A program made the translations under genes and the position numbers. Below the pieces are notes generated by a model. The model worked only from the letters and a program-made list of their open reading frames with translations, had not been told where the DNA came from and did not search any database. Below are positions 32,878 through 42,073 of a stretch of 64,000 bases of DNA, piece by piece (the first letter of the stretch is position 1; each line of letters opens with the position of its first letter). The stretch is from Pseudonocardia kunmingensis (GTDB lineage Bacteria; Actinomycetota; Actinomycetes; Mycobacteriales; Pseudonocardiaceae): NCBI RefSeq assembly GCF_006716445.1, contig NZ_VFPA01000005.1:558001-622000 (forward strand), in the 5' to 3' direction.

Positions 32878-35800
32878 GTGCGTTTCGGGGTGCTCGGCCC
32901 GCTGGCCGTGTGGACGGACGGTGGGACACCCGTCGCCGTCCCCGGTCGGAAGGTGCGCGCCCTGCTCGCCGACCTGCTCGTGCACGAGGGCCGGGCGGTG
33001 CCCGCCGACCGGCTGCTGCACGACATCTGGGGCGACGAGGCCCCACCGAGCGGGCACGCCACCCTCGCGGCGAAGGTCTCGCAGCTGCGCCGGGTGCTCG
33101 AGGACGCCGAGCCGGGCGGGCGCGCGCTGGTGGTGTCCGGTCCCGCGGGGTACGCGTTGCGGACCGAGCCGGACGCGGTGGACGCGCGCCGGTTCGCCGC
33201 CCTCGCGGCACGGGCGCGGACCGCCGAGCCGCCCGCGGCCGCGACGCTGCTCGCCGAGGCGCTGGAGCTGTGGCGCGGGCCCGCCCTCGCCGACTTCGCC
33301 GACGCCCCGTTCGCCGCCGGCACCGTCGCCCACCTCGCCGAGCAGCGGTTGGTGGCGCAGGAGGACGCGGCCGAGGCCCGGCTCGCGCTCGGCGAGCACG
33401 CGCCGCTGGCCGGCGAGCTCGCCGTGCTGGTGGCCGAGCACCCCCTGCGGGAACGGCTGCGCGGCCTCGCGCTGCGCGCCCTGTACGGCGCGGGCCGCCA
33501 GTCCGAGGCCCTCGCGAGCTACCAGGACCTGCGCGCCCGGCTGGCCGACGAGCTGGGCCTGGACCCGAGCCCGGCCCTGGTCGCCCTGCACCGGGCGATC
33601 CTCGCGCGCGACCCGGCGCTCGACCCGCCGACGCGCGCCGCCGCCCGGCGCCCGGGCAACCTCCCCGCCGCGCGCACCGAGCTCGTCGGCCGCGACAGCG
33701 CGGTCGCCGACGTCGCCAAGCTGCTGTCCGCCGACCGGCTGGTCACCCTGACCGGGCCCGGCGGCGTGGGCAAGACGCGGCTCGCGCTCGCCACGGCCGC
33801 GGCGAGCGGCGCCCCCGACGGCGCGTGGCTCGTCGAGCTGGCGCCGACCGGCCGCCCCGGCGACCCGGACGTGCTCGACTCGCTCGCCGACGCCGTCCTC
33901 GCCGCGCTCGACGTCCGGGTCACCGGCGTCCAGGGGCAGGCGGGCCCGCTCGTCCGGCTGACCGACGCGCTGCGGGAGCGCGAGCTCCTGCTGGTGCTGG
34001 ACAACTGCGAGCACGTCGTCGCCCACGCCGCCGACCTCGTCGACCGCGTGCTGCGGGCCGCCCCCGGCCTGCGGGTGCTCGCCACCAGCCGGGAACCGCT
34101 CGCGCTCGCGGGCGAGGTCGTCTGGAACGTGCCGCCGCTGGACGTGCCCGAGCCCGGGACGACCGACCCGGAGCTCGTGGCCACCAGCAGCGCGGTGCGG
34201 CTGTTCGTCGCGCGGGCCGCGGCCGCGGCCACGGGGTTCCGGCTCGACGCGGAGACCGCGGCGCCGGTCGCCGTGCTCTGCCGGCGCCTCGACGGGATCC
34301 CGCTCGCCCTGGAGCTGGCCGCCACCCGCGTGCGCGCACTCGGCGTCGACGGCGTGGTCGCCCGGCTCGACGACCGCTTCCGGTTGCTCGCCGCGGGCCA
34401 CCGCGGCGCCCCGCCCCGCCAGCAGACGCTCCAGGCGATGATCGACTGGAGCTGGGACCTCCTCACCCCGCCCGAGCAGATGCTGCTGCGGCGCCTCGCC
34501 GTGCACGCCGACGGGGCCACCGCGGACGCCGCGGCCGCGGTGAGCGCGGACGACGACCTGCCCGCGGGTGACGTCGCGGACCTGCTGGCGCGGCTGGTGG
34601 ACCGCTCCCTCGTCGAGGTGGTCCCCGGCCCGCCACGGCGCTTCCGGCTGCTCGAGTCGGTGGCCGAGTACAGCCTGGGCAGGCTGCGCGCGGCGGGCGA
34701 GGCCGATGCGCTGCGCCGCCGCCACGCCGACCACTACACCGGCCTCGCCGAACGGCTCGCCGCCGGGCTGCACGGCCCGCAGCACCCGCACCGGCTGCGC
34801 CTGCTCGACGCCGAGGTGGCGAACCTGCGGGCCGCGCTCGCGGCCTGCGCGGACGCCCCGGAGCGCGCGCTGCGCCTCGTCGCGGCGCTGGCGTGGTACT
34901 GGGTGCTGCGCGGGCGCCTGGACGAGGCGCACCGGGCCCTCGGCGCGGCGCTCGCGCTCGACGGCCCGGCGCCGGCCGGGCTGCGTGCCACGGTCGTCGC
35001 CTGGCGGGCGGGGACCGCCCTCCTGCTGGGCGACCCGGACGGCCCCGCCGCGCACGCCGCGGCGGTGCGGACGCTCGACACCGTCACCGACCCCGTGGCA
35101 CGGGCGCGGGCCCAGTGGTTCCTCGCCGACACCGGCGCCACCGGCGACCTCCCCGGCGCCGCCGGACTCTTCGACCGGGCGCTGGACACGAGCCGCGCCT
35201 GCGGGGACGCGTGGACGGAGGGCGCCGCGCACCTGGGACGCGCCCGGCTCGCCCACGTGCGCGGCGACCATGCCGGCCTGGAACGCGAGGCCGGGCGGGC
35301 GGCGGAGATCTTCCAGGGCCTGGGCGACCGCTGGGGGCAGCTGCAGGCCACGTGCTGGCTCGGCGCGCTCGCCGAGCTCGCCGCCGACCACGAGCGCGCC
35401 GCCGCGCTGCACCGCGAGGGCCTGCGTTGGTGCGAGGAGCTGGGCCTGTTGCCCGAGGTCGCCTCCCGGCTGGCGTGGCTGGGCTGGATCGCGATGCAGG
35501 CGGGCGACCAGGTACAGGCCGTCGCGCACGCCGAGCGGGCGCTCACGCTCGCCGGCGAGCAGGGCTTCCGGGACGGTCAGCTGTTCGCCCGCATCGTGCT
35601 CGGTTACGCCGCGCGCAAGGACGGCAGGCTGCACGAGGCGGCGCTCCACCTCGACGAGGCGCTGGACAACACGCCCCGCTGCGAGGACGTGGCCGTGCAC
35701 CTCCCGATGGTCCTGAGCGAGCTCGCGTACGTCACCGAGCTGCGCGGCGACCCGGCCCGCGCCGCGCGCCTGCACGGCGACGCCTACGACCTCGCGCAGA

Positions 35801-36087
35801 AGATCGCCGCACCCCGGGACTCCGTGCAGGCGCTCGAGGGGATGGCCTGCGCCCTCGCCGCCGCCGGCGCCGCCGAGGGGGCAGCCACGCTGCTGGGCGC
35901 CGCCGCCGCGGCCCGCGACACGGCACAGCTGCCGCTCTCCCCGGCCGAGCACACCGACGTCGGCCGCGCCACCGCCGCCGTCCACGCCACCCTCGACGAC
36001 GCCACCCTCGCCGCGGCGCTCACGCGCGGGCGCCGCCTCACCCCCGACGAGGCGCGCGCCGAGGCGGCACGCGCACTCCCGGCCTGA
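32878..36087 (+). CDS. AfsR/SARP-type ATPase regulator with TPR domain
   Basis: A 1069-residue regulator. Residues 1-95 are an OmpR-like winged helix (LLADLLVHEGRAVPADRLLHDIWG), 98-245 a BTAD domain, then an NB-ARC-type ATPase with Walker A GPGGVGKT (293-300) and Walker B LLVLDNCEHV, and a C-terminal TPR region rich in alanine helices. This is the AfsR architecture used to activate secondary metabolism or other operons. GTG 32878 has no ribosome site, but TAGGCT ends seven bases upstream, so the transcript is probably leaderless. No biosynthetic cluster is adjacent; the divergent lipoprotein hydrolase is the nearest candidate target. Confidence 0.92.
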   Translation: MRFGVLGPLAVWTDGGTPVAVPGRKVRALLADLLVHEGRAVPADRLLHDIWGDEAPPSGHATLAAKVSQLRRVLEDAEPGGRALVVSGPAGYALRTEPDAVDARRFAALAARARTAEPPAAATLLAEALELWRGPALADFADAPFAAGTVAHLAEQRLVAQEDAAEARLALGEHAPLAGELAVLVAEHPLRERLRGLALRALYGAGRQSEALASYQDLRARLADELGLDPSPALVALHRAILARDPALDPPTRAAARRPGNLPAARTELVGRDSAVADVAKLLSADRLVTLTGPGGVGKTRLALATAAASGAPDGAWLVELAPTGRPGDPDVLDSLADAVLAALDVRVTGVQGQAGPLVRLTDALRERELLLVLDNCEHVVAHAADLVDRVLRAAPGLRVLATSREPLALAGEVVWNVPPLDVPEPGTTDPELVATSSAVRLFVARAAAAATGFRLDAETAAPVAVLCRRLDGIPLALELAATRVRALGVDGVVARLDDRFRLLAAGHRGAPPRQQTLQAMIDWSWDLLTPPEQMLLRRLAVHADGATADAAAAVSADDDLPAGDVADLLARLVDRSLVEVVPGPPRRFRLLESVAEYSLGRLRAAGEADALRRRHADHYTGLAERLAAGLHGPQHPHRLRLLDAEVANLRAALAACADAPERALRLVAALAWYWVLRGRLDEAHRALGAALALDGPAPAGLRATVVAWRAGTALLLGDPDGPAAHAAAVRTLDTVTDPVARARAQWFLADTGATGDLPGAAGLFDRALDTSRACGDAWTEGAAHLGRARLAHVRGDHAGLEREAGRAAEIFQGLGDRWGQLQATCWLGALAELAADHERAAALHREGLRWCEELGLLPEVASRLAWLGWIAMQAGDQVQAVAHAERALTLAGEQGFRDGQLFARIVLGYAARKDGRLHEAALHLDEALDNTPRCEDVAVHLPMVLSELAYVTELRGDPARAARLHGDAYDLAQKIAAPRDSVQALEGMACALAAAGAAEGAATLLGAAAAARDTAQLPLSPAEHTDVGRATAAVHATLDDATLAAALTRGRRLTPDEARAEAARALPA

Positions 36088-36155
36088 CCCGCTCGGCGCG
36101 CATTCCCGCCGCCGAGATCATTGCGACCCGCACAACACTGTGCTCGACACGGCCC

Positions 36156-36330
36156 CGACGTGCGCCTCGCACCGATCACAGGGCCGTGATCGCTGCGAGA
36201 CGCACGCCGCCGTCGTCCGAACAACGGCACGGTGCGCCTGAGAAGGATCATCGCCCTGGTAGCCGCCCGCGTCTCCGAGCCCGACGCCGTCGCCGCCGGC
36301 CGACCGCGACGTGCGACTCGGACCGATCAC
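36156..36330. repeat. Inverted and direct repeats between convergent genes
   Basis: Arms 36159-36179 and 36186-36206 match at 19 of 21 positions with a six-base loop, making a terminator-like hairpin. The word at 36156-36179 (ending CTCGCACCGATCAC) returns at 36307-36330 with 22 of 24 matches, touching the end of the aldolase gene. The same GACCGATCA-type word occurs in the tandem repeats near 24.8 kb. Confidence 0.65.
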
Positions 36331-37274
36331 GCCGGGGCGAACAGTTCCGGAACCGCCTCCTCGGCCGCGGCGCGCAGGGCCGGGACCGCGTCCTCGGGCA
36401 CCGAGCGGTGCGGCCAGCGCACCCGCGTGCCGGTGGCGGCCCATCCGCCGATCGCGGCCAGGGTCTTGTCGAGCGCCGGGTCGCAGTAGCCGGCGCGGGC
36501 CAGCGGAGCGATGTGGGAGTCGAGGAACCCGCGCAGCCGCTCCTCGAACGCGAGCGCGGCGGGCGGGTCGGCGGTCATCTGCGCGTACCAGCGGACGGCG
36601 CCCGCCGGGCTCAGGCACGCCACGTTGGAGTAGGCGCCCGCGGCGCCGCGGGCGACACCGGAGGCGAGCGCGTGCCCGGCGACGAACACCGCGAGGCGCC
36701 CGCCCACGGCGTCGGCCATCCGCGCGTACCAGGCGTCGTCCCCGCCCGGCACCTTCACGCCGATCAGCGCCGGCACCTCGTCGGCGAGCTTCCCGAACAG
36801 CTCCGGCGTGACCTGGGTCTTGGCGTAGGGCGGGTTGTACAGCACCAGCGGCACCCCGCAGGCCGCGCAGGCCATCCGCTCGACGGCGGCGAGGACCTCG
36901 TCCGGGCCCAGCGGCAGCCAGTCGGGCAGCACCACCTGGATCGCCGCGGGCCCGAGCGCGGCGGCACGCCCGATGCGCTCGAGCGACAGCTGCCCGCTGG
37001 GGTGGCCCGCCCCGAGCTGGAACGGCACGCCGGCCGCGCTGCACCGCGCGGCGACGAGCTCGTGCAGCCCGTCGTACTCCGCGTCGGTGAGCGTGTGGAA
37101 CTCCCCCGCAGTGCCGTTGGTGTAGACCCCGTGGACCCCGGCGCCGAGCACGTGGTCCAGTGCGACGGCGAGCCGTTCGACGTCGATGCTCTCGTCGGGC
37201 CGGATCGGCAGCAGCACGGTGGCCCAGACCCCGCGCAGCTCCGGCGCGGTCAACCCGGTCATCCCGCCGGTCAC
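36327..37274 (-). CDS. Dihydrodipicolinate synthase/N-acetylneuraminate lyase-family aldolase (first)
   Basis: A 315-residue class I aldolase of the DapA/NanA superfamily. The Schiff-base lysine is Lys174 in LIGVKVPGG, the proton-relay tyrosine is Tyr146 in VLYNPPY, and the pyruvate-carboxylate loop reads NGTAGEF (where GTTGE is usual). It should condense or cleave a pyruvate-containing keto acid. Its ATG overlaps the stop of the GntR gene by ATGA; an in-frame ATG 12 bases downstream is also possible. Position next to a FadR regulator, a second aldolase and a sugar importer points to catabolism of a sugar acid or amino sugar rather than lysine synthesis. Confidence 0.88.
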   Translation of the reverse strand: MTGGMTGLTAPELRGVWATVLLPIRPDESIDVERLAVALDHVLGAGVHGVYTNGTAGEFHTLTDAEYDGLHELVAARCSAAGVPFQLGAGHPSGQLSLERIGRAAALGPAAIQVVLPDWLPLGPDEVLAAVERMACAACGVPLVLYNPPYAKTQVTPELFGKLADEVPALIGVKVPGGDDAWYARMADAVGGRLAVFVAGHALASGVARGAAGAYSNVACLSPAGAVRWYAQMTADPPAALAFEERLRGFLDSHIAPLARAGYCDPALDKTLAAIGGWAATGTRVRWPHRSVPEDAVPALRAAAEEAVPELFAPA

Positions 37275-37972
37275 CCCGCGTTCTCGGACGGCCGGGCGTG
37301 GCCCGCGACCAGCGCGGCACGCACCCGGATGTCGTCGAAGTGCTTCTGCATCGCGGAGATGCTCGCCTCGGCGTCACCCTCCTGCAGGGCGCGGATGATG
37401 TGCAGGTGCACGAGCCCGCGCCCGCCCTCGGGCGGCACCGGGATGGCGTCGCCGAGCCGGGTGAACAGCTCCCAGAACACCTCGATGAGGTTGTCGACGA
37501 GCGGGTTGCCCAGCGCGCGGTACAGCGAGAGGTGGAACCGCTTGTCCACCTCGGTGGTCGACTCCCCGCGCGCCTCGAGCGCCGACATCTCCTCGGCGAG
37601 CCGGGCGCACTCGCCCAGCTCCCGCACCGGGTTCAGCCGCGCCACGGCCGGCATCAGGCCGACCTCCATCGCCTCGCGCGCGGTGAGGATCTCCTCCAGC
37701 GCGGTGCCCGGGGCGGCGAGCCCGTAGGGCAGCTGCTCGATCAGCGGGCGGAAGGAGAAGGCGGAGACGAACAGGCCGTTGCCGTGGCGGGCCTCGATGA
37801 CGCCGAGGGTCTGCAGGCTGCGCGTCGCCTCCCGCAGCGACAGCCGGCTCACGCCGAGCCGCTGCGCCAGCGCCGCCTCGGCGGGCAGGCGGTCGCCGGG
37901 GCCCAGCCCGGCCTCCTGGATGAAGTCCCGCAGCCGGGCCTGGGCCTCGCGGTAGATCAGGTTCCTAGCCAT
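37271..37972 (-). CDS. FadR/GntR-family transcriptional regulator
   Basis: A 233-residue regulator with a GntR winged helix (LGPGDRLPAEAALAQRLGVSRLSLREATRSL) and an FCD ligand domain carrying the metal-site pattern (EVDKRFHLSLYRAL and later HLHIIRAL). It lies between the two aldolase genes in the same operon, overlapping both. It likely senses a sugar acid and controls the import operon; the perfect palindrome at 41971-41988 in the operon promoter is the best operator candidate. Confidence 0.9.
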   Translation of the reverse strand: MARNLIYREAQARLRDFIQEAGLGPGDRLPAEAALAQRLGVSRLSLREATRSLQTLGVIEARHGNGLFVSAFSFRPLIEQLPYGLAAPGTALEEILTAREAMEVGLMPAVARLNPVRELGECARLAEEMSALEARGESTTEVDKRFHLSLYRALGNPLVDNLIEVFWELFTRLGDAIPVPPEGGRGLVHLHIIRALQEGDAEASISAMQKHFDDIRVRAALVAGHARPSENAG

Positions 37973-38864
37973 CGGCCCCCTCCAGCGCCGCGCGCACGAC
38001 GCCCGCCAGCTCGCTCACCTTCGCACGGGCGGAGGCCGACAGGCGCCCCCACGGCGACCGGGCCGGGCCGGCGTCGGGACCGAGCTCGTTCATCAGCGCC
38101 TTGAGGAAACCGACCCCGCCGTTGGCGTCGGCGGCCGTGGCCACCTGCCGGAACGGGGCGTGCAGGCGGTAGGCCTGCGCCGCGTCCCCCCGCTCGAAGG
38201 CCGCGGCGACGGCGTGCGCGAGCGGCGCCATGCCGTTGTAGAGGGTGCCGATCACCCGGTCGACCCCGCAGGCGAGGCCGGCCGGCAGCAGCTCGTCGCG
38301 CCCGAAGAACGCGGTGAGACCGGGCGCGGCCGCCCGGGTGCGGTCGAACTCCAGCAGGTTGCCGTCGGTGAACTTCACCGCCGACATCGTGGGGGCAGCG
38401 GCGGCGAGCGCGGCGACGACCTCGGAGGGCCGGAACGCCGAGCCCGTCATGCTCGGGATGTGGTAGAAGCCGAACGGCGTGGACGGCGCCGCCGCGGCGA
38501 TGTCGGCGAGGTGGCCCACCAGCGCGTCGAGGGTCGCGGCGTCGCCGTAGTAGGGGCCGACGGCGGCCACGAGGTCGACGCCGCAGGACTGGGCGTGCGC
38601 GGCGAGCTGCTGCGCCTGCGCCATGTCCGAGTGCCCGACGTGCACGCCCAGGCGCAGGCCCTCCGGGCGCGCGTCGCGCCATGCCTCCAGCAGCGACACA
38701 CGCTCCGCGACGTCCATCGCGGGGAACTCGCCGGTCGTGCCGCCGACGAACGCGCCCGTCACGCCCGCGGCGTGCAGGTGCGCGGCCTGCGCGGCGACGA
38801 CGTCGAGCGCGAGCTTCCCGTCGGACGTGAACGGAGTCGGCGTGGCGGCCCAGATCTCGAGCAT
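37965..38864 (-). CDS. Dihydrodipicolinate synthase/N-acetylneuraminate lyase-family aldolase (second)
   Basis: A 299-residue aldolase with Schiff-base Lys164 (MSAVKFTDGN), Tyr134 in FGFYHIPSMTG and the loop GGTTGEFPAM. The YHIPSMTG form is nearer to N-acetylneuraminate lyases than to DapA. Its gene overlaps the FadR gene start by eight bases and follows the ABC permease by 16 bases, so it is part of the same operon. Two different pyruvate aldolases in one operon suggest sequential steps or two diastereomeric substrates; sialic acid-like or aldonic-acid substrates are possible. Confidence 0.88.
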   Translation of the reverse strand: MLEIWAATPTPFTSDGKLALDVVAAQAAHLHAAGVTGAFVGGTTGEFPAMDVAERVSLLEAWRDARPEGLRLGVHVGHSDMAQAQQLAAHAQSCGVDLVAAVGPYYGDAATLDALVGHLADIAAAAPSTPFGFYHIPSMTGSAFRPSEVVAALAAAAPTMSAVKFTDGNLLEFDRTRAAAPGLTAFFGRDELLPAGLACGVDRVIGTLYNGMAPLAHAVAAAFERGDAAQAYRLHAPFRQVATAADANGGVGFLKALMNELGPDAGPARSPWGRLSASARAKVSELAGVVRAALEGADG

Positions 38865-38880
38865 GGAGGAAGCCCTTTCC

Positions 38881-39732
38881 CTAACCCTTGGTGGCGCCGT
38901 CGGTGAGACCGGCGACGATGTAGCGCTGGAGCAGCACGAACAGCACGATCACCGGCACCGCGACGACCGCCGAGACGGCCATCAGCTCGTTCCAGCGGGT
39001 GCCGAAGGCGTTGGTGAGCTTCGCGATCACGACGCTGACGGGCTGCAGCTCGTCCCCGGTCGCGAGTGCCAGCCCGAAGACGAACTCGCCCCAGGCCCCG
39101 AGGAAGCTGACGACGGCCATCGTGATCACGCCGGGGATGCTGACCGGCAGCGCGACCCGGACGAACGCGCCGAACGTCGTGCACCCGTCCACCCGCGCGG
39201 CCTCGAGCACCTCGCCGGGCACCGACAGGAAGTAGGGCCGCATGATGGTGATCGCCAGCGGGATCGACAGCGAGCAGTTGGCGATGATCAGCCCGGCGTA
39301 GGTGTTGACCAGCCCGACGCGCCCGAACAGCACGAACATCGGCAGCGCGAGGTTGACCGCCGGGATCATCTGCACCGCGAGGAACAGCAGCAGCGCCGGG
39401 GTGACGAACCGCAGCCGCAGCCGGGCGAGCGCGAAGGCGGCCGGCACGGCGACCACCAGCGTGAGCACCGTGGTGCCGGTGGCGATGATCGCCGTGTTGG
39501 CCAGGCCCCGCGCGATGTCGGGGTCGCCGAACACCGCGGTCTGGTAGGCCGCGAGCGTCGGCGGCAACGGCACCAGCGCGGGCGGGCGCTCGAACACGTC
39601 GGCCTGCGCCTTGAACGAGGTGTTGAGCATCCAGTAGACGGGCAGCAGGTACACGGCGGTGATGACGACGCCGACGACCAGCCGGACGTTCTCCCCGCGG
39701 AACCGGCGCCCGGGGGTGGTCAGGGTGCTCAT
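38881..39732 (-). CDS. Carbohydrate ABC transporter permease, MalG type
   Basis: A 283-residue inner-membrane permease with six hydrophobic segments. The EAA motif that contacts the ATPase reads EAARVDGCTTFGAFVRVALP. The start ATG overlaps the stop of the MalF-type gene. With its partner and the binding protein it forms a CUT1-type sugar importer; the ATPase (a shared MsmK-type protein in many actinomycetes) is not encoded here. Confidence 0.92.
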   Translation of the reverse strand: MSTLTTPGRRFRGENVRLVVGVVITAVYLLPVYWMLNTSFKAQADVFERPPALVPLPPTLAAYQTAVFGDPDIARGLANTAIIATGTTVLTLVVAVPAAFALARLRLRFVTPALLLFLAVQMIPAVNLALPMFVLFGRVGLVNTYAGLIIANCSLSIPLAITIMRPYFLSVPGEVLEAARVDGCTTFGAFVRVALPVSIPGVITMAVVSFLGAWGEFVFGLALATGDELQPVSVVIAKLTNAFGTRWNELMAVSAVVAVPVIVLFVLLQRYIVAGLTDGATKG

Positions 39733-40679
39733 GCCGACTCCTCCCGGCGCAGCGAGCGGAAGTAGAAGACCGACAACACCAGCGGCACCAGGAGCATGAC
39801 CGTCGTGGCCACGGCCGCGGTGTCGTAGCGGCGGAACTCGAAGGCCTCCTGGAAGGCGTACAGCGGCAGCGTGAGCGTCGCCCCGCCGGGCCCGCCGCCG
39901 GTCATCAGGTAGATCGTGTCGAAGGTCTTGAAGGCGAAGATGAAGATCAGCAGCATCACGGTGACGCTCACGGGGCGCAGCACCGGAAGCGTGACGTGGC
40001 GGAACTGCTGCCAGGCGCTCGCGCCGTCGATGCGCGCGGCCTCGTACAGCACGCCGGGCACGCTCTGCAGGCCGGCGACCAGCAGGATCATCGCGAACGG
40101 CGCGAAGCTCCACGCCGTGGCCACGACCACCGAGACGAGCGCGGGGCCCGGCTGTCCCAGCCAGAAGACGTCGCCCTCGATCAGGCCGAGCCCGCGCAGG
40201 ACCGCGTTGAGCAGCCCGTAGGAGCCGTCGAGCAGCCAGCGCCAGACGTTCGCACCCACCACCGTCGGCAGGATCCAGGCCAGCATCAGCAGCGCCCGCA
40301 TCACGTTGCGCCCGGCGAAGCGGTGCAGGAACAACAGCGCCAGGCCGAGGCCGCCCGCGTAGCTGAGCGCCACCGTCCCGACGGTGTAGGCGAGCGAGAG
40401 CAGGAGTGCCTGCCAGAACTCCGCCCGACCGAACTGGTCGGCGAAGTTCGCGAACCCGACCCACTCCGCCCCGCCGTTGATCACCTCTTTGAGGCCGACG
40501 TCCTGGAAGCTCTGCACGACGTTGTAGATCAGCGGGTAGACCACCGTGACGCCGACGAACAGCACCGCCGGCACCAGGAACAGGTAGTTGGCCCCGTTCC
40601 CCCCGCGCCGGCGCGGGGATCGCCCGGCCGGCGCGGGGGTGCGGGAGCGTTCGCGCACTCCGGTCGTGACGGTGGTCAT
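39729..40679 (-). CDS. Carbohydrate ABC transporter permease, MalF type
   Basis: A 316-residue permease that starts with a basic cytoplasmic stretch and a first helix YLFLVPAVLFVGVTVVYPLIY. The EAA motif reads EAARIDGASAWQQFRHVTLP. It overlaps both the binding-protein gene and the MalG gene by four bases, so the three are translated together. It belongs to the CUT1 sugar-import family; the sugar is probably the substrate of the two aldolases downstream. Confidence 0.92.
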   Translation of the reverse strand: MTTVTTGVRERSRTPAPAGRSPRRRGGNGANYLFLVPAVLFVGVTVVYPLIYNVVQSFQDVGLKEVINGGAEWVGFANFADQFGRAEFWQALLLSLAYTVGTVALSYAGGLGLALLFLHRFAGRNVMRALLMLAWILPTVVGANVWRWLLDGSYGLLNAVLRGLGLIEGDVFWLGQPGPALVSVVVATAWSFAPFAMILLVAGLQSVPGVLYEAARIDGASAWQQFRHVTLPVLRPVSVTVMLLIFIFAFKTFDTIYLMTGGGPGGATLTLPLYAFQEAFEFRRYDTAAVATTVMLLVPLVLSVFYFRSLRREESA

Positions 40680-41935
40680 GAGGTGGCGAGGGCCTCGTCG
40701 ATCGTGGCCTGTGCGCTGCGCGCGGCGTCCGGGACGGGGGTCCCGCTGATCGTCGACTGGAGCGCGGCCTGCAGCGCCGTCAGCACCTCGTTGTTGTGCG
40801 GCGCGAGCGCGGCGTCCGGGGCCCACGCCTGCTGGAGCTGCTCGGCGAAGACCGCGCGCACGGGGTCCTCCGCGGTGCCGGGCACGTCGTCGCGCGCCGG
40901 GAGCTTGTTGCGCTCGGGCAGGTAGGTGGCCAGCTCCTCGGGCTGCTGCATGAACTCGATGAGGTCCCATGCCTGGTCGGGCTGGTCGCTCGTGGCGCCG
41001 ATCGTGAGGTTCTCCGCGGAGAGCACCGTCTGCCCCGACACGTCGCTCGGGAGCACCGCGACGCTCCACTGCAGGTCGGGGTTCTCCTCGCGCAGGATGC
41101 TCACGTACGTGGCCGAGTTGATCATCATGGCCGCCTGGCCCGTGGCGAACTGGTTCTTGGCGTCCTCCTCGTTCCAGGTGAGGAAGCCCTCCGACAGCGC
41201 GCCGCCGGAGACCATGCGCTGGAACGACTCGAGCGCCGCATGCCCGGCGGGGCTGTCGATCGCGGTGGGCTCGGCACCCCCGGCCAGCATCCGCATCTGC
41301 AGGCCGGTGGCCCCCTCGGCGCCCTCGATCCCGCTGACGGCGAGGCCCGCGCGGCCGTCGGCGGCCAGCGCGGCGGCGGTCGACTCCATCTCCGCCCACG
41401 TCTTCGGCGGCTCCACCCCGGCCTCGGCGAACATCGCGGTGTTGTAGTAGACGGCGTAGGCGTCGGCCAGGTGCGGGACCCCGAAGGTCCGGCCGTCGGC
41501 CTGGGTGGACTCCCAGCTGGTCGGGAAGTAGGCGTCCTGCTGGCCCCACGCCTGCACCTGCTCCGACAGGTCCTGCACGACCCCGGCGTCGGCCATCGCC
41601 GCCGTGTCGAACGCGCTGATCAGCGCGATGTCCGGCCCGTCACCCGAGGCGGCGGCCTGGGTGAGGGTGCGGTTGAAGTCGTCGTAGGGGATGAACCGGA
41701 TGTCGACGTCCGCGCCCCGCTGCTGCTCGTAGCGGCCCACAAGGTCGTAGAACGGCTTCCCGGTCGCCATCGACTCGTCGCCGTAGAACTGCCACACCGA
41801 CAGCGGCTCTCCCGCTGCCTCGCCACCGGCGTCCCCGCCGCCGGCGCACCCCGCCGCGGCGAGGGCCGCGGCGGCCACCACCAGCCCGAGCCGGTACGGC
41901 GCCGACCGCCGGCTGGATCCCACGACTGCGCGCAT
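40676..41935 (-). CDS. Sugar ABC transporter substrate-binding lipoprotein
   Basis: A 419-residue binding protein. The signal peptide ends in AAAALAAAGC, a lipobox, and the mature protein has the CUT1 family features LSVWQFYGDES near the start, ISAFDTAAMADAGVVQDLSEQ and FATGQAAMMINSATYV. It captures the sugar outside the cell for the two permeases. ATG 41935 follows a GAGGAGG site. It is the first gene of the operon and is read from the promoter at 41966-41995, which contains an 18-bp palindrome. Confidence 0.93.
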   Translation of the reverse strand: MRAVVGSSRRSAPYRLGLVVAAAALAAAGCAGGGDAGGEAAGEPLSVWQFYGDESMATGKPFYDLVGRYEQQRGADVDIRFIPYDDFNRTLTQAAASGDGPDIALISAFDTAAMADAGVVQDLSEQVQAWGQQDAYFPTSWESTQADGRTFGVPHLADAYAVYYNTAMFAEAGVEPPKTWAEMESTAAALAADGRAGLAVSGIEGAEGATGLQMRMLAGGAEPTAIDSPAGHAALESFQRMVSGGALSEGFLTWNEEDAKNQFATGQAAMMINSATYVSILREENPDLQWSVAVLPSDVSGQTVLSAENLTIGATSDQPDQAWDLIEFMQQPEELATYLPERNKLPARDDVPGTAEDPVRAVFAEQLQQAWAPDAALAPHNNEVLTALQAALQSTISGTPVPDAARSAQATIDEALATS

Positions 41936-41965
41936 GTCCGACCTCCTCGTCCTGGATGCGGGAGG

Positions 41966-41995
41966 AAAATAGGTTAGATATCTAACCTCTGTCAA
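41966..41995 (-). promoter_or_regulatory. Promoter with embedded 18-bp palindromic operator
   Basis: On the minus strand TTGACA (plus 41990-41995), 18 bases of spacer and TATTTT (plus 41966-41971) form a strong vegetative promoter for the sugar-import operon. The spacer is almost wholly the perfect palindrome AGGTTAGATATCTAACCT (41971-41988). A repressor bound there would block RNA polymerase; the FadR-type protein of the operon is the likely binder. Confidence 0.8.
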
Positions 41996-42073
41996 ACACC
42001 GCGTCGCGTCGCCGCAGCCGCGGTGGACCGGGGAAGCCTGGGACGGCCCCGTCCACGGCCCACGAGGAGAGCG

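Noticed and set aside
31846..35985. A 1379-codon open frame on the minus strand
   Set aside because: Only its last 301 codons (the lipoprotein hydrolase) are real. The rest is the antisense shadow of the AfsR-type regulator.
32878..36087. Secondary-metabolite cluster around the AfsR-type regulator
   Set aside because: No polyketide, peptide synthetase, terpene or lanthipeptide genes lie on either side.
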